A DNA stretch of 12,801 bases from SXOA01 sp051004015 (lineage in GTDB: Bacteria > Planctomycetota > Planctomycetia > Pirellulales > Pirellulaceae), in NCBI GenBank assembly GCA_051004015.1, contig JBPCKT010000039.1, positions 1 to 12,801 on the forward strand, written 5' to 3'. The notes under the pieces are model-generated. The model saw only the letters and a list, made by a program, of their open reading frames with translations. It was not told the DNA's origin and ran no database searches. Shown in pieces: positions 12,679 through 12,801 of the stretch (its first letter is position 1; each line of letters begins with the position of its first letter). Made by a program: the position numbers and the translations under genes.

Positions 12679-12801
12679 GCTTTGTCGGAAAACTGCTCTT
12701 TTAATGCAAGACCGATTTCGCGCACACTATGCTCCTCGCGTTTGGAAGTTTTCGCGGAGGATGCAAGGATGTTGCGACATCGGCTTACGGACGACCAATG
12801 G
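12679..12801 (+). mobile_element. Left end of an IS5-type insertion sequence (partial)
   Basis: After a CTAG (12675-12678), a typical target for some IS5 relatives, a stretch starting GGCTTTGTCGGAAAACTGC is followed by a leader and a transposase start. The exact left terminus and the inverted repeat cannot be confirmed because the right end is outside the window. Confidence 0.45.
12769..12801 (+). CDS. Transposase N-terminus, IS5/IS4-type (cut by window edge)
   Basis: Eleven codons are visible, MLRHRLTDDQW, the characteristic opening of IS5-family DDE transposases (pattern R-x-x-LTDxxW). GGAGG about eight bases upstream of the ATG at 12769 supports the start. No catalytic residue is within the window, so subgroup and integrity are unknown. 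Confidence 0.6.
   Translation, partial: MLRHRLTDDQW

Overview
The window looks like a chromosomal segment of a Planctomycetes bacterium, probably from the Pirellula or Gemmata side of the phylum. This is inferred from recognised traits, not from a search. They are a leucine-rich-repeat protein with the planctomycete-type membrane anchor (RRWFQFSLRTL), a multi-pass membrane protein ending in a pseudopilin-like domain, small proteins that seem specific to the phylum, and many GC-rich intergenic palindromes.

Layout. Positions 1-4143 are all on the minus strand: a partial cysteinyl-tRNA synthetase (cysS, cut by the window edge), ispF of the non-mevalonate isoprenoid pathway, a membrane-anchored leucine-rich-repeat protein and a large membrane protein. 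A 368-base gene-poor stretch (4144-4511) carries dispersed-repeat fragments and a near-consensus housekeeping promoter for a small plus-strand protein (4512-4823). Its stop codon overlaps, tail to tail, the stop of a YezD-family gene. Positions 4820-9211 are a minus-strand sulfate uptake operon, transcribed sbp - cysT - cysW - cysA - yezD. It encodes a lipoprotein sulfate-binding protein, two permeases, the ATPase and a small DUF2292/YezD protein. Divergent from it is a sigma-54-dependent activator (9427-11022), followed by a guanine deaminase (guaD), a DUF1499 protein and a five-helix membrane protein. The right edge enters an insertion sequence of IS5 type, of which only the first 11 transposase codons are visible.

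Most interesting region. The 215-base divergent control region (9212-9426) holds two good -24/-12 sigma-54 promoters, one facing the sbp operon and one facing the activator gene. A near-perfect 18-bp palindrome overlaps the -24 box of the activator promoter and lies 62-79 bases upstream of the predicted sbp start. This suggests a self-contained sigma-54 circuit in which the activator switches on sulfate import and may limit its own expression. The link is inferred from arrangement and promoter matches; no binding data are available here.

Second interesting feature. The cysW gene has been colonised at both ends by paired, inverted palindromic repeats. One pair (7135-7210) is translated into the N-terminal extension. 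One arm of another pair (6222-6300) supplies the last CysW residues and the stop codon. They look like REPIN-type elements; whether they are a known family needs a genome-wide search.
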